In this document: piece after piece, positions 33,588 to 44,580 of the stretch
How positions within the stretch are numbered: position 1 is the stretch's first letter
Layout of the letters: each line of letters opens with the position of its first letter
Translations under genes and position numbers: made by a program
The notes under the pieces: generated by a model
Seen by the model: only the letters and a program-made list of their open reading frames with translations
Told to the model about the DNA's origin: nothing
Database searches by the model: none
Assembly: GCF_964019385.1 (NCBI RefSeq)
Contig: NC_088646.1
Coordinates: 4,012,374 to 4,076,373, forward strand
DNA length: 64,000 nucleotides
Direction of reading: 5' to 3'
DNA from: Sycon ciliatum
Taxonomy: Eukaryota; Porifera; Calcarea; Leucosolenida; Sycettidae

Positions 33588-34637
33588 GTGAAGTGTAAGT
33601 TCGACACTGTTTGGCACAGGGGTCTCTTAGCTAAGCTGCGAACAGTATATCGCATTGATGGCAAGGCTATCGGCTGGCTCTCATCGTATCTCTCTAACCG
33701 ACATCAGCTTGTACGCCTCTCAACTGTGTTATCGGAGCCTTTACCCGTTACTTCTGGAGTCCCCCAGGGTTCAATCCTTGGGCCACTGCTATTTCTCCTG
33801 TATATTAATGACCTCCCCGATATTGCCCCTGGTGTCAGCCTTTTCGCTGACGACACAGCTCTGCTTTGCTCCAATGCTTGCCCTATACGACTGCACGAAG
33901 CCATGCAAGATAGCATTGGGAAAGTTATAACCTGGATGCATGATTGGAAGTTGCAGCCAAACGTTGATAAAACGGCAGCTATGTACATTTCCCCTTCTCC
34001 CCCTTCCCTGCCACTTTGTTTTCCTTCTTCAAGTGTTGCTATTCGTATTGTTGAAGAGCATAAGCATCTTGGCGTTATTATTGACTCTAAATTGTCGTGG
34101 TCACCCCATGTGCAGTATGTCTGCAAGCGCACAAGCTCCATCCTTGGGGCTCTTCAAGCCCACTGTAGACATCTTCCTCTTTCTTGCAAACGCTTGTTTT
34201 ATCGTTGCTATATATTGCCCTTACTTGACTACTGTGATACTGCTTGGTCTGGCATAACTACTACTGTATTGAACAAGCTAGAAACCCATAACCGCATGCT
34301 CCTTAAAATCTTATTTAGAAAAGATCGTCGCTTTCCCTCCGCTAGTCTTTACGAAATTGCCAAGATCAGTCCCCTTTCCACTCGACATAAGTACCACCTC
34401 TGTGTTCTCATACATAAAATATTACTAAATAAAATACCCTTGCATATGCAGGCTTATAATTGGTTCTCCGAAACACGGAATACTCGGAACTCACTCAGTC
34501 TCCCACGCGCTGCCTCCACCCTATTCACTAGATCCCCGATCTTTGCTGGCTATGTGTTTTGGGCAACATTACCAACGCAGGCCAAGACCAGCACGTCGAT
34601 GGATAATTTTGTTGCTAAAATCTCTGCTCAATTATAG
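33588..34637 (+). CDS. Partial reverse transcriptase (LINE D)
   Basis: 349 open codons without internal stops. It starts within RT (FDTVWHRGLLAKL), with GVPQGSILGPLLFLLYIND and the catalytic FADD near residue 89, then EEHKHLGVIID, CYILPLLDYCDTAW and a C-terminus of the CR1/L2/Rex type. Lacks endonuclease and RT fingers because of 5' truncation; the called start is not a true initiator. The clean frame suggests a young insertion. Confidence 0.8.
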   Translation: MKCKFDTVWHRGLLAKLRTVYRIDGKAIGWLSSYLSNRHQLVRLSTVLSEPLPVTSGVPQGSILGPLLFLLYINDLPDIAPGVSLFADDTALLCSNACPIRLHEAMQDSIGKVITWMHDWKLQPNVDKTAAMYISPSPPSLPLCFPSSSVAIRIVEEHKHLGVIIDSKLSWSPHVQYVCKRTSSILGALQAHCRHLPLSCKRLFYRCYILPLLDYCDTAWSGITTTVLNKLETHNRMLLKILFRKDRRFPSASLYEIAKISPLSTRHKYHLCVLIHKILLNKIPLHMQAYNWFSETRNTRNSLSLPRAASTLFTRSPIFAGYVFWATLPTQAKTSTSMDNFVAKISAQL

Positions 34638-34806
34638 GTTTCATGTATATCCTGCTGGTTTGTCTCCTCCTTTGCCTTCTTTGCCTCTTATTTGTATTCT
34701 TTTATCTGTTTTACTGCTGTGGTTGGCTTTCACCCTTGTCTCAGTTTTATTGGCCGTCATCATGATGTGCCATGAGATAATGATATAAATACAAATACAA
34801 ATACAA
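33588..34806 (+). mobile_element. LINE D: CR1/L2-like element, 5' truncated
   Basis: Plus-strand 3' part of a non-LTR element ending in a simple (AAATAC)n tail at 34785-34806. It begins inside RT, so this is an ordinary 5'-truncated insertion. Related sequence lies at 37142-38030. Confidence 0.85.
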
Positions 34807-34990
34807 AAGTGGCTGCGTTGGAATTTGCGGACAATTAGAAAAGGACATAAGAGAGAGGGAAAAACAAGACGAGAGCAAGACATGTATACGGAAGTGCTGC
34901 GCCCACTATTGGCGCCCACGCATCCACTGCAGAAGGGTAAGATGGCATGACAATTTCGTATGGACAAGATCCGCTGTGCGAACGAGTTGG

Positions 34991-36330
34991 TTATAGCAAA
35001 TTCCGGACACTAGGAAAATCAAAGAGCGTCAGCTGCTCTCTGCCAGTCAAGGCGCAGCAGGTACATGTACATATGGCACCTTTCCTTGAAGGACTGCAGC
35101 TGCTGTGGGTCCGGTGCGGATCGTAAGACGTGTCCTGGCTGGCTGTTCCACGTTGGGATGGCGCAATCGGGGAACCCATTGCGGAGGCTGCTTCGTGTTC
35201 GTGCCGGGAGTGTTGATTTAAGCTGATTCGGATGTTGCTGAGCGGTCTTAGTAGCCAGCCTGGTCGATGGTCTGCACGGAGGGCGTGGGTCGGCTGGGGC
35301 TGGTAGCATGTTAAGCGGATTCGTCGGGGGAAGATATGATGGCTTGAAGAGGAGCGACAGGGATGTAACCATTCTGCGGTGCTGCGGGCTGGGAAGCCAA
35401 ACTCCCGGGCCGATGATTTTTAGCGCCCTGTGCTGCATCTTGTCCAAGCGGGAGGTACTGGAGCCCATTCACACCAAGGAGCAGTACTCCATCAGAGGAC
35501 GGACAAACCCCTTGTACACAGTTGTGCGACCTCTGGCGTCTAGGAGGGGGCAACATTGGCAAGGAAGTGGAGCCGCTGGGCAGCCTTGGTTGCAATGGAG
35601 TGGAGGTAGATTAAGAAGGACAGCTGGGTGGGAGTGGCCTACGGTGGTCAATCGTCGTCGCCTGAGACTTGGATGGCTCAAATGTCACTCTCCAGTCTGC
35701 ACCCCACTCAGCGACGCTGTCCATAGCGGCTTGGAGCTGCACTGTGGAGTCGGCGATGTCGGATGTGGCAGACAGGCACTGGTAGAGGGTCGTATCATCC
35801 GCATAGGTGGCAAGTTCGGAGCCCGCAGGGAGATGTAATGGTCCTCACAATCGTTCACGTAGAGGAGAAACAATGACAATGTGAGACCGAGAATGCTACC
35901 CTGCGGGGCACCAGACTGCACAGGTTGTGCTGAAGACTGCTGGCCACTTACCACCGCCTGGAGGCGAATGTCGCGAAGGTAGCTGGACAGCCAGCCATGG
36001 AGGTGACCATGTCACATGTAGTCCAGAAACTGAAGCCGTGTGCAGCAGACTAGGCCCGGTCTAGGGTGGCTGACTTTGTCAACGGCACCGGCGATGTCGG
36101 TGGCAAGTACACGGACAGCTCCTCCAAGGCCGGCTGTCTTCGACCATTCGGTGTGGAGCTTAGTGAGGATGTCGGCAGTATCGAGACCCTTGCGAAACCC
36201 GAACTACCTAGACGAGAGGACGTGGTGCTTCTCAACAAAGTTGGTGTTATGCTGGTTGACAATAGCCTCCATTACCTTCGACATAACGGGCAACAAAGAC
36301 ACGGGGCGGTAATTCGGGGGGGGGGGGTTG
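34991..36330 (-). mobile_element. LINE E: decayed CR1-type element
   Basis: Minus-strand RT remnants: a KVMEAIVN-like block near 36260, GAPQGSILG near 35920, and a C-terminal part (MQHRALKI, CAIPTWN) at 35019-35468. It resembles LINE C in domain order but the frame changes several times. A run of 12 or more G at 36317 marks its upstream edge. Confidence 0.7.
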
Positions 36331-37141
36331 AAGCCACTAACGCCAGTAACCATGGTAACGGCACACACTGACTATGAGCAAGAGTACATAACCGTTATGA
36401 CGTACTCTTGCTATGACTGACAACACTCACTGTGACTCAGTCAACAGGCAACCAGCCAGCTATCAACCAGTCTCCCGGGATCCCTGACATCGTTGGAAAG
36501 ATACATGACTGTACATGTACCAGTAGTCCGGTACACGACTGAACGCCGCGGGTACCTCCAAAACCCTCAGCTTGGGTTTCGCCAGCGCGGATCAGTCGTT
36601 CAACTATTGGCCATACATGTACATGTAGTTGTGAATTCCTGAGATTTATAGCTTGTGGTTGTGGTGTTCATTACCAGTGACATTGCACCTAGGGTTCCCT
36701 GTAACAAGACGGCAACGTCTGTCGGGCCTTGCCCTTCCCTATCAGTATCAACATATTAAATTCTACTACTACTACTACTATTCTACATTCGGAAGGCGGC
36801 CGGGTGCGCCATCCAAACCTGTTGTTGTCCCTGAATGAGATGTGCGTAGCTAGACGATAATCTACTGTCGTTTGCTTGCGATGTGGGAACTAACTTATTA
36901 TTATTTTTTTTAAATTGATAGGGCAATCCCCACAGGCCTAAGGCCTTTTGACAGGGTACTCTAACTTGGCCTAAGTTAATGAAGAACAGAATTGCGGAAG
37001 GTATGCAGGGAAGAACTTGAGCGGACCTCGGCTGGGAGGGCATTCCAGCGGTCAGAGCCAAGGAAAGTGACAGAAAATAAACCATAGCGACTGGCTGTCG
37101 GAAGAGCAAGGGAAGAGGACACTTCCCAAGCAAAATGTTAG
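36331..37141. other. No gene recognised
   Basis: Contains a small hairpin at 36379-36413 (AGCAAGAGTAC facing GTACTCTTGCT) and a (CTA)n tract near 36764-36781. ORFs are short and unrecognised. Confidence 0.4.
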
Positions 37142-38030
37142 TTGGCAGGGGCCCAGCATAGCTCCAAAAAGAGTAGATCTTACATGTATCTGTCTAAAAC
37201 TAAAATCATGCTCTTTCCTTCTCAGCCCGATGTTCCGCCCCTCCTCCATCCCACTTTCCCCCAGCCTATAGACATAGTCTCCAGCCATAAGCATCTTGGC
37301 ATTTTCATTGACTCTAACCTTTCATGGGAACCCCACATCGATTACATATGTAAACGATCAAGTTCATCTTTAGGAATCCTCTCTTCTCACTGTTACCATC
37401 TCCCAATCTCGTGTAAACTCCTCTTTTACTCAGCTTACCTACGCCCCATTTTTGATTATGCAGATACTGCTTGGGCTGGAATTTCCACAACCCGTGCTGC
37501 CAAGCTCGAAATTCACCACAAAAAAAGTTCTCAAAATCCTCCTCCGAAAACCCCGCATGCTCCCATCTTCCACCCTTTATGCCCTTGCTGACACTACCCC
37601 TTTGTCTAAGAGACGTAATTCACATCTTGTCACCCTTATCCATTCTCTCAAACTCAATCTGTGTCCACCTCACCTCCACTGTTTCAACTGGTTCTCTTCC
37701 CGTAGCACGAGAAACTCCCTTTCCCTTCCGAAACCTAAGTCCTCCTTTCTACTTCACTCTCCCTTTTTCACTGCGTACTCTGCGTGGCTGGCACTTCCCC
37801 AAGAAGCTAAGGACATTTCTTCCCTCCGCCTTTTTAAGAGCCTTGTCGCACCTTGACTTTGCTTTTGTGTTTCTCATTTTGTTGCAATCACTGCTTATCC
37901 ATGCCGGTTCCTCTTTTCTTCTCCTCCCCTTCTCCCTTCCTTGCCGTGGTTGGCTAACACCCTCTCTCTTTGTATTGGCCGGTGTTCTCACTGTGCTATG
38001 AGATGCTGTAATAAATAAATAAATAAATAT
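37142..38030 (+). mobile_element. LINE F: truncated CR1/L2-like element
   Basis: Plus-strand 3' part of a LINE D relative: SSHKHLGIFIDSNLSW, YLRPIFDYADTAWAGI, then a frame change near 37500 and the C-terminus to 37856. It ends in an (AATA)n tail at about 38010-38030. Confidence 0.75.
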
Positions 38031-38790
38031 CGGTATTGGTAAATCAAATAATTGGGAATACGAAGGAAACCATCTGTAGGTGGAGGGGTCCAAGACGGCA
38101 AGAGTGTATTGGCCGCAAGGATGCAGCAGCAGTGCAGTACATGTGCATACCGCATACCGGTGAACTCTTGTTGTGAGTACATTTTACTTGTGTGCACCGG
38201 TACTATGAGCTATACCAAGAGTCCATGAACTCGACTTGGTGAATACTGAATACTTGTACCCAGAGGAGAGGTGTAGTCTTGGTGCTGGTAAACTCTCTGT
38301 TGAAAGTACTAGCTGAAGTATTCGAGTTGTATGCGAAAGTGCGAATACTGCACAACTACCGCTCCGACCACACGTAGAAAAATACTAAAACACTGTAAAT
38401 AGCTCTTTCGTGACCCTTCGAAGCTTCCTGACTCACAGGAGCCCGAACTGGCTGAATTAGCTCCCAATTGGACCAGTTCGGGCTCCTGTGAAGGTCAATG
38501 GCCTTTTAATGGGCCTGTGTCGGTGACCTGGTGACACCGCAAACCTATGTAAAGAAGTAAAGAGCGAGTACGAGGCTGGTTTGGGTATCATTCCCAAGAT
38601 CCCTGGCAGGGATCAACAACCACCACCATACGAGTCTCGTACTACATAAAAAAATTCTGTGGGTCAATACAACCGTACCGTATCGTGATCGTAATCTACG
38701 GTGGATACGCACGCGGACACATTTGCATGGTTGCGGTCGATCGATGGGTCGGTACGCGGTACGATGTGTCCGCCTGAGCTGTTACTTTTG
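38031..38790. other. Upstream region of the RAPGEF2-like gene
   Basis: No coding sequence recognised apart from the hairpin at 38434-38490. A 10-bp inverted pair (GCGGACACAT near 38714, ATGTGTCCGC near 38764) is also present. Confidence 0.4.
38434..38490. repeat. Perfect 18-bp hairpin
   Basis: CACAGGAGCCCGAACTGG (38434-38451) is matched exactly by its reverse complement at 38473-38490 across a 21-nt loop, about 575 bp upstream of the RAPGEF2-like ATG. Function unknown. Confidence 0.85.
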
Positions 38791-38848
38791 GTTGCCATAA
38801 CTATGGCAACATGACTGCTGTATGAATGGTGATGACGTCGAGACGTCA
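38791..38848. promoter_or_regulatory. Putative promoter elements of the RAPGEF2-like gene
   Basis: Two abutting CRE-like octamers, TGACGTCG (38833-38840) and AGACGTCA (38841-38848), lie about 220 bp before the ATG. A palindrome GTTGCC..GGCAAC (38791-38810), made of RFX-type half-sites with unusually wide spacing, lies just upstream. No TATA box was identified; the start of transcription is unknown. Confidence 0.35.
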
Positions 38849-39064
38849 ACGGTCATATGCCAGATAGATCAAGCGACTCGGCCTGGGAGCTACAAGGCTC
38901 AACTGTTGAGCCTCAAGACCGGCAAGAGAAGATTGGTTCAAGATCAGGCAGAAGAGCGTAATTTACCTTCATTTCCTGGCCTGGCATGGCATGGCAAGGA
39001 GTCATTTCCTTCATGGCCACGGAATGTAGACTTCTAGTTGAGTGAAGCGAGGAAAAAATCCGCC

Positions 39065-41605
39065 ATGGAGGAGTCTGAGTCCGTTGACTCGGACTCAGGA
39101 CCCAAGCGGGCCACTCGGCAGCTGCCTGTGATGGTTGCCATAACCCATCCGCCTGAAAAGAGGACTGAGGAAGATATAGACACGATCATGAAGTCTTTGG
39201 AGTATGCCCCAGTCTTCTTACCCTTGCCACCGACAGTTCGCAGGCAGCTATGTGCTTCATTGCATGCCAAGGAGGTCAAGACCGATGAAGTTATTATTGA
39301 GAAAGGCACGGAATTGGACTTCTTCTATATCATGCAGGGATCTGTCGTAGAGGATGGCCCAGCATCAGCCGATGGGTCCACGGACGAGTCGACTTCCGGC
39401 GAGAAGAACACGGCACACTCCGCTGGTGACTCCTTTGGCGTGCCTCTGATGGAATGCTCAGCCACTGAGGATCGTATGATATCCCCTTCAACTTTCAAAG
39501 CTAAGACTTCCAGTAGTCTGCTCTGGTTGAATCGTGATGAGGTTCTGCGAATAGCCCATCCGAACACCGAGAGCGTACGTCGTGTAGAGGATGTAAATGG
39601 AGATCTGGTGGCAATGACCACATATCGTGCTGTTGGCCAAGGGAAATTCCAGCAGGTTGTTGTGCGAGCAGCACCACATAAGCTGCAGGAGTATCTGCTT
39701 GGTGATGAGGGTGGCCCACAGTTTATTGAGGATTTCCTCATGACATTACCAGTATTTATGAAAGAGTCGGAGGATCTGATAGAATTCCTGACAAACAGCA
39801 TTCCGGAACATGTTGATCGCGTAGCCAGTATCCTTTCGATCTGGTTGCGAACGCAGAGTGATGACTTCAAAGAGCGCCCTGGATTGCGTCAAGGACTTGA
39901 GTATATCATACAGTCATTAGACTCCTGCCCTGCCACGCCGAACACACGGTTCCTGCAGGCAGTATCAAAGCGCCTGCTCAACGATGAGATGGATTCGCTT
40001 AGCATATTTTCCCTGACGAAATCCCAGTCTGTCACTTCGACTTGTTCGCGTGAGAGTGGCGGTGACTTGCTTGAGGAGGAGGTGCCTGCTTGTGCACATG
40101 TGCCAATTACAACAGGGCCTGAAGAAGCACTTACCGTGTCTTCTGCTGCACCTACAACGATAAACACTCCCAACGCTCAGCTGCCCACAACACATTCATC
40201 CCTTACACCGCAACCGTCTCCCGGCCATGGTTTGGCAGTAGCTGGTCAGGAATCCGGCTCGTTTTTCCGCTCGCCATCGACGTCGTCAAGTCGGAGAAGT
40301 GCACGCTTTCGGCGGCGGACGCAGAGTCGTATGTGTGGAGATAAAGTGCCCCTCAAAATCTTCAATTCTGAAGGCCATTATCGAATCATACCCATTCTGG
40401 ATGATTACTCATGTGCACAGGTATTGGCCATGGCTGTCAAGGCGTTTGTTATTGACCGGCCGTCGGAGCAATTCACTCTCGTCAATGTCAGCGTTGCACC
40501 GCCAGACATCGTCAAGCAACGCAACATCCAGTCACACATGACCAAGATGTCAAGCTACCAGAAAACGTCCAGCCGCATCTACCTGAAGGATATCAGCATA
40601 TCTGGTCATGTGACTTCCGAGGACACGACGCAGGAGATGATTCGCAATGCTGAGATATCACTGCACACGATCGACCTGAAAGAGCTGGTGCGGCACATTA
40701 CCATGTCCGATTTCTGCCTCTTCAAGAAAATCACACCGTCAGACTACATTTTCGACACGTTTGAGATGCAGTCATCACTCGCGAGCGAAAGGCGCATGCA
40801 GGATGCTTCTGACCTTGTGAATGCACAGATGATGTGGGTCGTTCATGAAGTGTGCCTGGAGCCCGATGTCGCAAGGCGTGCACATGTGATTCGCACCTTC
40901 ATTGAGTTGGCTGTTATGTTCCGTCGGGTGCGCAATTTTAACTCCATGCTGGCGATTATCAGTGGCCTGTCATATACAGCTGTATCTCGACTCAAGAGGA
41001 CGTGGGAGAGAGTTCCCAAGAAGTTCATCACCAATCTCGATGAGATGCAGCAGTTATTAGATCCATCCCGCAATATGGCCAACTACCGTGAGCTACTGTC
41101 CAGTGAGTCCATAAAGCCTCCGTTCATTCCTTTCTTTCCCATCATCAAGAAGGACCTCACCTTCTTGCACCTGGGCAACAAGACAAAGGTGGATGGACTG
41201 ATCAACATCGACAAGCTGCGAATGATTGCCAGCGAGGTGCGCAAAGTCGTGGAGTGCACGTCCCGCTCCTACACAGGCAATGACATGCTGACGGGTCTTC
41301 CCACACTTGGTTCGCACCTGGTAACAGAGCAGTTTGAGATGAACGCCATGAAGAAAGCCCACCAGTACCTCATGGCCGACCAGGCCATTACCTTCTATGT
41401 CAAGGTGTTTGATAATCTCGACAAGGATGAAAAAACACTGCTACAACTTTCGCGTGAGCTTGAGCCTCCTGATGGCAGCAACACCGGCATTGGGACCTCG
41501 CGGTCCGAGTCCACCACACAGATCTTTGCCCACAAACCCGGATCGTTCAGACGAGGTCAGTACTCGTCACTTCGCAAAGCGTTCTCCAAATACATATCCA
41601 AATAG
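39065..41605 (+). CDS. RAPGEF2-like: Rap guanine-nucleotide exchange factor, RAPGEF2/6 (PDZ-GEF) type, PDZ-less
   Basis: 846 aa from ATG 39065, which sits in a strong context (GCCATGG) with an in-frame TAG at 39035. Expected role: exchange of GDP for GTP on Rap1/Rap2 at membranes, controlling adhesion and junctions. Domains in order: cyclic-nucleotide-binding-like fold (about 45-175, keeping the RAPGEF2-type GDSFGV but no canonical phosphate-binding Arg), REM domain (about 185-300), a Ser/Thr/Pro-rich linker (300-425), Ras-association domain (about 425-515), and the catalytic RasGEF domain (about 530-780: FNSMLAIISGL, LLDPSRNMANYRELL, KKDLTFLHLGN, DKLRMIASEVRKVV). The wording of the GEF core is closest to RAPGEF2/6. 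Oddities: no PDZ domain between REM and RA, no long C-terminal tail, and a single uninterrupted exon although nearby genes are intron-rich. A retrogene or a lineage with lost introns are both possible. It converges on PPP1R8. Confidence 0.9.
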   Translation: MEESESVDSDSGPKRATRQLPVMVAITHPPEKRTEEDIDTIMKSLEYAPVFLPLPPTVRRQLCASLHAKEVKTDEVIIEKGTELDFFYIMQGSVVEDGPASADGSTDESTSGEKNTAHSAGDSFGVPLMECSATEDRMISPSTFKAKTSSSLLWLNRDEVLRIAHPNTESVRRVEDVNGDLVAMTTYRAVGQGKFQQVVVRAAPHKLQEYLLGDEGGPQFIEDFLMTLPVFMKESEDLIEFLTNSIPEHVDRVASILSIWLRTQSDDFKERPGLRQGLEYIIQSLDSCPATPNTRFLQAVSKRLLNDEMDSLSIFSLTKSQSVTSTCSRESGGDLLEEEVPACAHVPITTGPEEALTVSSAAPTTINTPNAQLPTTHSSLTPQPSPGHGLAVAGQESGSFFRSPSTSSSRRSARFRRRTQSRMCGDKVPLKIFNSEGHYRIIPILDDYSCAQVLAMAVKAFVIDRPSEQFTLVNVSVAPPDIVKQRNIQSHMTKMSSYQKTSSRIYLKDISISGHVTSEDTTQEMIRNAEISLHTIDLKELVRHITMSDFCLFKKITPSDYIFDTFEMQSSLASERRMQDASDLVNAQMMWVVHEVCLEPDVARRAHVIRTFIELAVMFRRVRNFNSMLAIISGLSYTAVSRLKRTWERVPKKFITNLDEMQQLLDPSRNMANYRELLSSESIKPPFIPFFPIIKKDLTFLHLGNKTKVDGLINIDKLRMIASEVRKVVECTSRSYTGNDMLTGLPTLGSHLVTEQFEMNAMKKAHQYLMADQAITFYVKVFDNLDKDEKTLLQLSRELEPPDGSNTGIGTSRSESTTQIFAHKPGSFRRGQYSSLRKAFSKYISK

Positions 41606-42147
41606 AGTTGATGATGCCGCTTGATGTATGCTTACTAGTTAGCCTGAAGGCATCACACGCAAAATATATATTTTTACACAAAAGCCTGGCGCAGAGCCAA
41701 GTTCTCACCAAAGCATACAACTATACTCTATATTTTCTGCGCGCATACGAAATATGAGCCACTCAGCTGGTTGCAGTGGAGTATGGTTTTGACCATGATC
41801 ATGAGAAGATACAGATGCCATTGTTTCTTGTGATCGCCACCTTCATGGCCTTATATATCTATAGTACTTTTCTTCATATCATATACACCACCAGCACTCC
41901 ATAACACAGTTACTGAGCCTGCCAGGTGCCTAGACTTAACCCAGCCTTTTGCTTTCATTTATTCAGTTCAGCTTTTTTTGCAAGATTGCTTCATCTGATC
42001 CCATTGTAACGCTATTCCTCACGTTCTTTTTTTGCGCCTATATTCATTTAGTTATTAGCATGTGTTGTCCCTTTGTCAATAGGTTTTATTTTCATTATCT
42101 GTCTATGTAATTGTGCTCTCTCTCTCTGTCTCTCTCTCTCTGTCTCT

Positions 42148-42243
<96 letters not shown>

Positions 42244-42753
42244 TCCTTCTTTCTCTCTGTGCCCTTTCTTGATTTATCTATCGCTGTTCCCCTCTTGTAT
42301 ATTATTGTACAATATTTGTAGCTGTTTTTTTTGTGTTCAGAATCTTGTCTACGTCTATACCTGTCCTTCCCGAAACACTAGCATTTCCCTTTTCCTCTCA
42401 GCTGATCCTCTACTGTACTTGGTCGAGTTAAGAACTGTATAGTTGAATCTATTAAGTGCCAAAACTCTTATGTTTCCGCGCGCGCGTGTGTGTGTGTCTG
42501 TATATCCTCGCTTGGAGGTACAATGTGGTGTGGAGGGCAGACAGACCTGTTCCCAGCAGTGGCTGCTAGCTCTCAGGTTTTGAAGTTTGTGTGGCAATAT
42601 TGACCTCTTCCTGCTTATCCGAACAGTCAGATGCTGCCAAATAGTGTCTCATATCGATGTGTACTCATCCTGTCCTCAGCAAAAGACTTGTCGCAGCACT
42701 TGGAAAGTTTAGGCATGAGCTGGGGTTTTGACTCCGGATATACCGGTAACACT
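41606..42753. other. 3' flank of the RAPGEF2-like gene with a long CT repeat
   Basis: No ORF of interest. (CT)n with interruptions occupies 42113-42245. No clear AATAAA signal was spotted close to the stop codon, so the 3' UTR end is unknown. Confidence 0.5.
42113..42245. repeat. (CT)n microsatellite
   Basis: About 130 bp, almost pure CT with a few G or T changes. The ORFs of alternating Ser-Leu across it are artefacts. Confidence 0.95.
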
Positions 42754-43088
42754 CTGTCCCCGGGGAAAATTGCGATTCCGTGGCCGCGTTTTTTGGGATT
42801 TTTTAAAAGACCGCGTTTTCCGCGGTTTTCCCGCGTTTTTTGAACTTTTTTGTTGCACTACACGTACACACAGTGCACTGTTCGGTCAGCAACGTCTCAT
42901 CGTGGCGGCTTTTTACTCAAATATGACGAGTGCTTACACCAGAGACTTGTAATTGATTGATTTCACTACATACCGGTACTCACTGAAAATTGCCGCACAT
43001 CAATATTATTCACCGCATATTTACCGCAAATTATGCCACATTATGCCGCGTTTAACCCCGCGTTTTTTGCGATTTTCCTCGGGGACAG
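42754..43088. mobile_element. 335-bp TIR element with 6-bp target duplication
   Basis: Ends CTGTCCCCGGGGAAAAT and ATTTTCCTCGGGGACAG are inverted repeats, and AACACT lies directly outside both (42748-42753 and 43089-43094). Interior is rich in CCGCGTTTT motifs and has no coding capacity. MITE; superfamily unknown. Confidence 0.7.
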
Positions 43089-43094
43089 AACACT

Positions 43095-43900
43095 GTACAT
43101 TATTGTAGTTCTCATACGATGCCATCTTCATGTGGAATCCAATTGTGTGTCTGCATAAGTCAGGTTAGGTGGGATTTTGAAGGTGTTACCCGTGACTGTA
43201 GTAGCAAGAGTGCATAACATTGCATGCACTCAGCATTTGCACAACATGCAAATGCAACTTTCTGTGTGTAGGCACTTTGACAGCCATCTACTCTGATTGT
43301 AGTCAACATCACAATCCCAACAAAGGGCTGCACCTGGAGAGGTGTCGAATGCCGGACAGACAACTCCCTTCATATGGACTCACCCACCACCAGAGCCGGG
43401 AAGCGCAACAACATTGCAAGCAGACCGTAGTGGACGCATACAAATGTTACAGATGCATGTTTCTGAATCCCAGGCCATTAGATACACAGTCTGGTAAACC
43501 AAAACATATAGCACAAAGAAACACAGCTATACATATGTAGAATTTGAAGCGGCAAAAATGATACGGGAACAGTCCAAAATCAAGCATAGTATTTTAATGA
43601 ATATGGGAGGGGAATCCCCCGCACAGCCTTCACTACTACAACGTTATCTACATGTCTAAAGACAAATGGCAAGCAAACTACAGGCTATGTAAAGGCAAAA
43701 AGCTTCAGACAAGTCAACCAGCCACAACACAACAAACCGGGGAGAAAAGACAGGGCAGTAACAACGGATAAAATGTTAACACCAAGCAGTATATACAAGC
43801 AAAATAGCATTACATTTTCTACATCATGTACAGTTTGTCAAGCAGCATCACTTCATCACCTCATCACAACAGCGTGGCAACCGCCAACATCCCATCCCGA
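43095..43900. other. Between the TIR element and the PPP1R8 stop; likely PPP1R8 3' UTR in part
   Basis: No gene recognised. A minus-strand ATTAAA at about 43592 could serve as the PPP1R8 polyadenylation signal (about 305 bp after the stop). Confidence 0.35.
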
Positions 43901-44434
43901 CTAAGACATCAGGAAATTGTTGGAGACAGCGGGGCGTTCCGTTGGGGCACGGCCCGGCCACGCTTCCTTGGCATACTTCTTTCTCTTAGACTCCGGTTCG
44001 GAGACAGCAGCGAATACAGGGGGCGCCGGGGCTGGTTTCTCCTTGACAGCATTCACCGGCTGCATACTGACAGCCGGTGCACTGTTTGGCAAGCTACGCA
44101 GGCCACCGGTAATGGCACCCGGTATGTCCGAGTAGAGGGAGGCCGAATCCTTGCCGCCATCAGCACCAGGGTCAGACGCGGACGAACTCCGTCGAACTGC
44201 ACCTCCAGTGGGTGATGGAAGTCGACCTGCAGACGTCTGGCCTTCTGTCTTCACCTTCTGTAACCAAAACAAAGAAAAACACAAAAACCAATATTAGGAA
44301 AGCCACTTTTAAAATGAGAGAGAGAGAGGGGAGGGGGGGGGGGAGAGAAAGACAGGAGAGGGAGAGCACTGGGCAGATGAAATTATTGGTGCGGCCAACC
44401 GGCTGCATCAGGTCCGACAGCCCTGGAAAGAAGG

Positions 44435-44524
<90 letters not shown>

Positions 44525-44534
44525 GGAGAGAGAG

Positions 44535-44580
<46 letters not shown>

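Noticed and set aside
39038-39064. Start of the RAPGEF2-like protein at TTG 39038
   Set aside because: A non-ATG start directly after an in-frame TAG; ATG 39065 in a GCCATGG context is far more likely.
42073-42442. Ser-Leu repeat ORFs
   Set aside because: (CT)n microsatellite.
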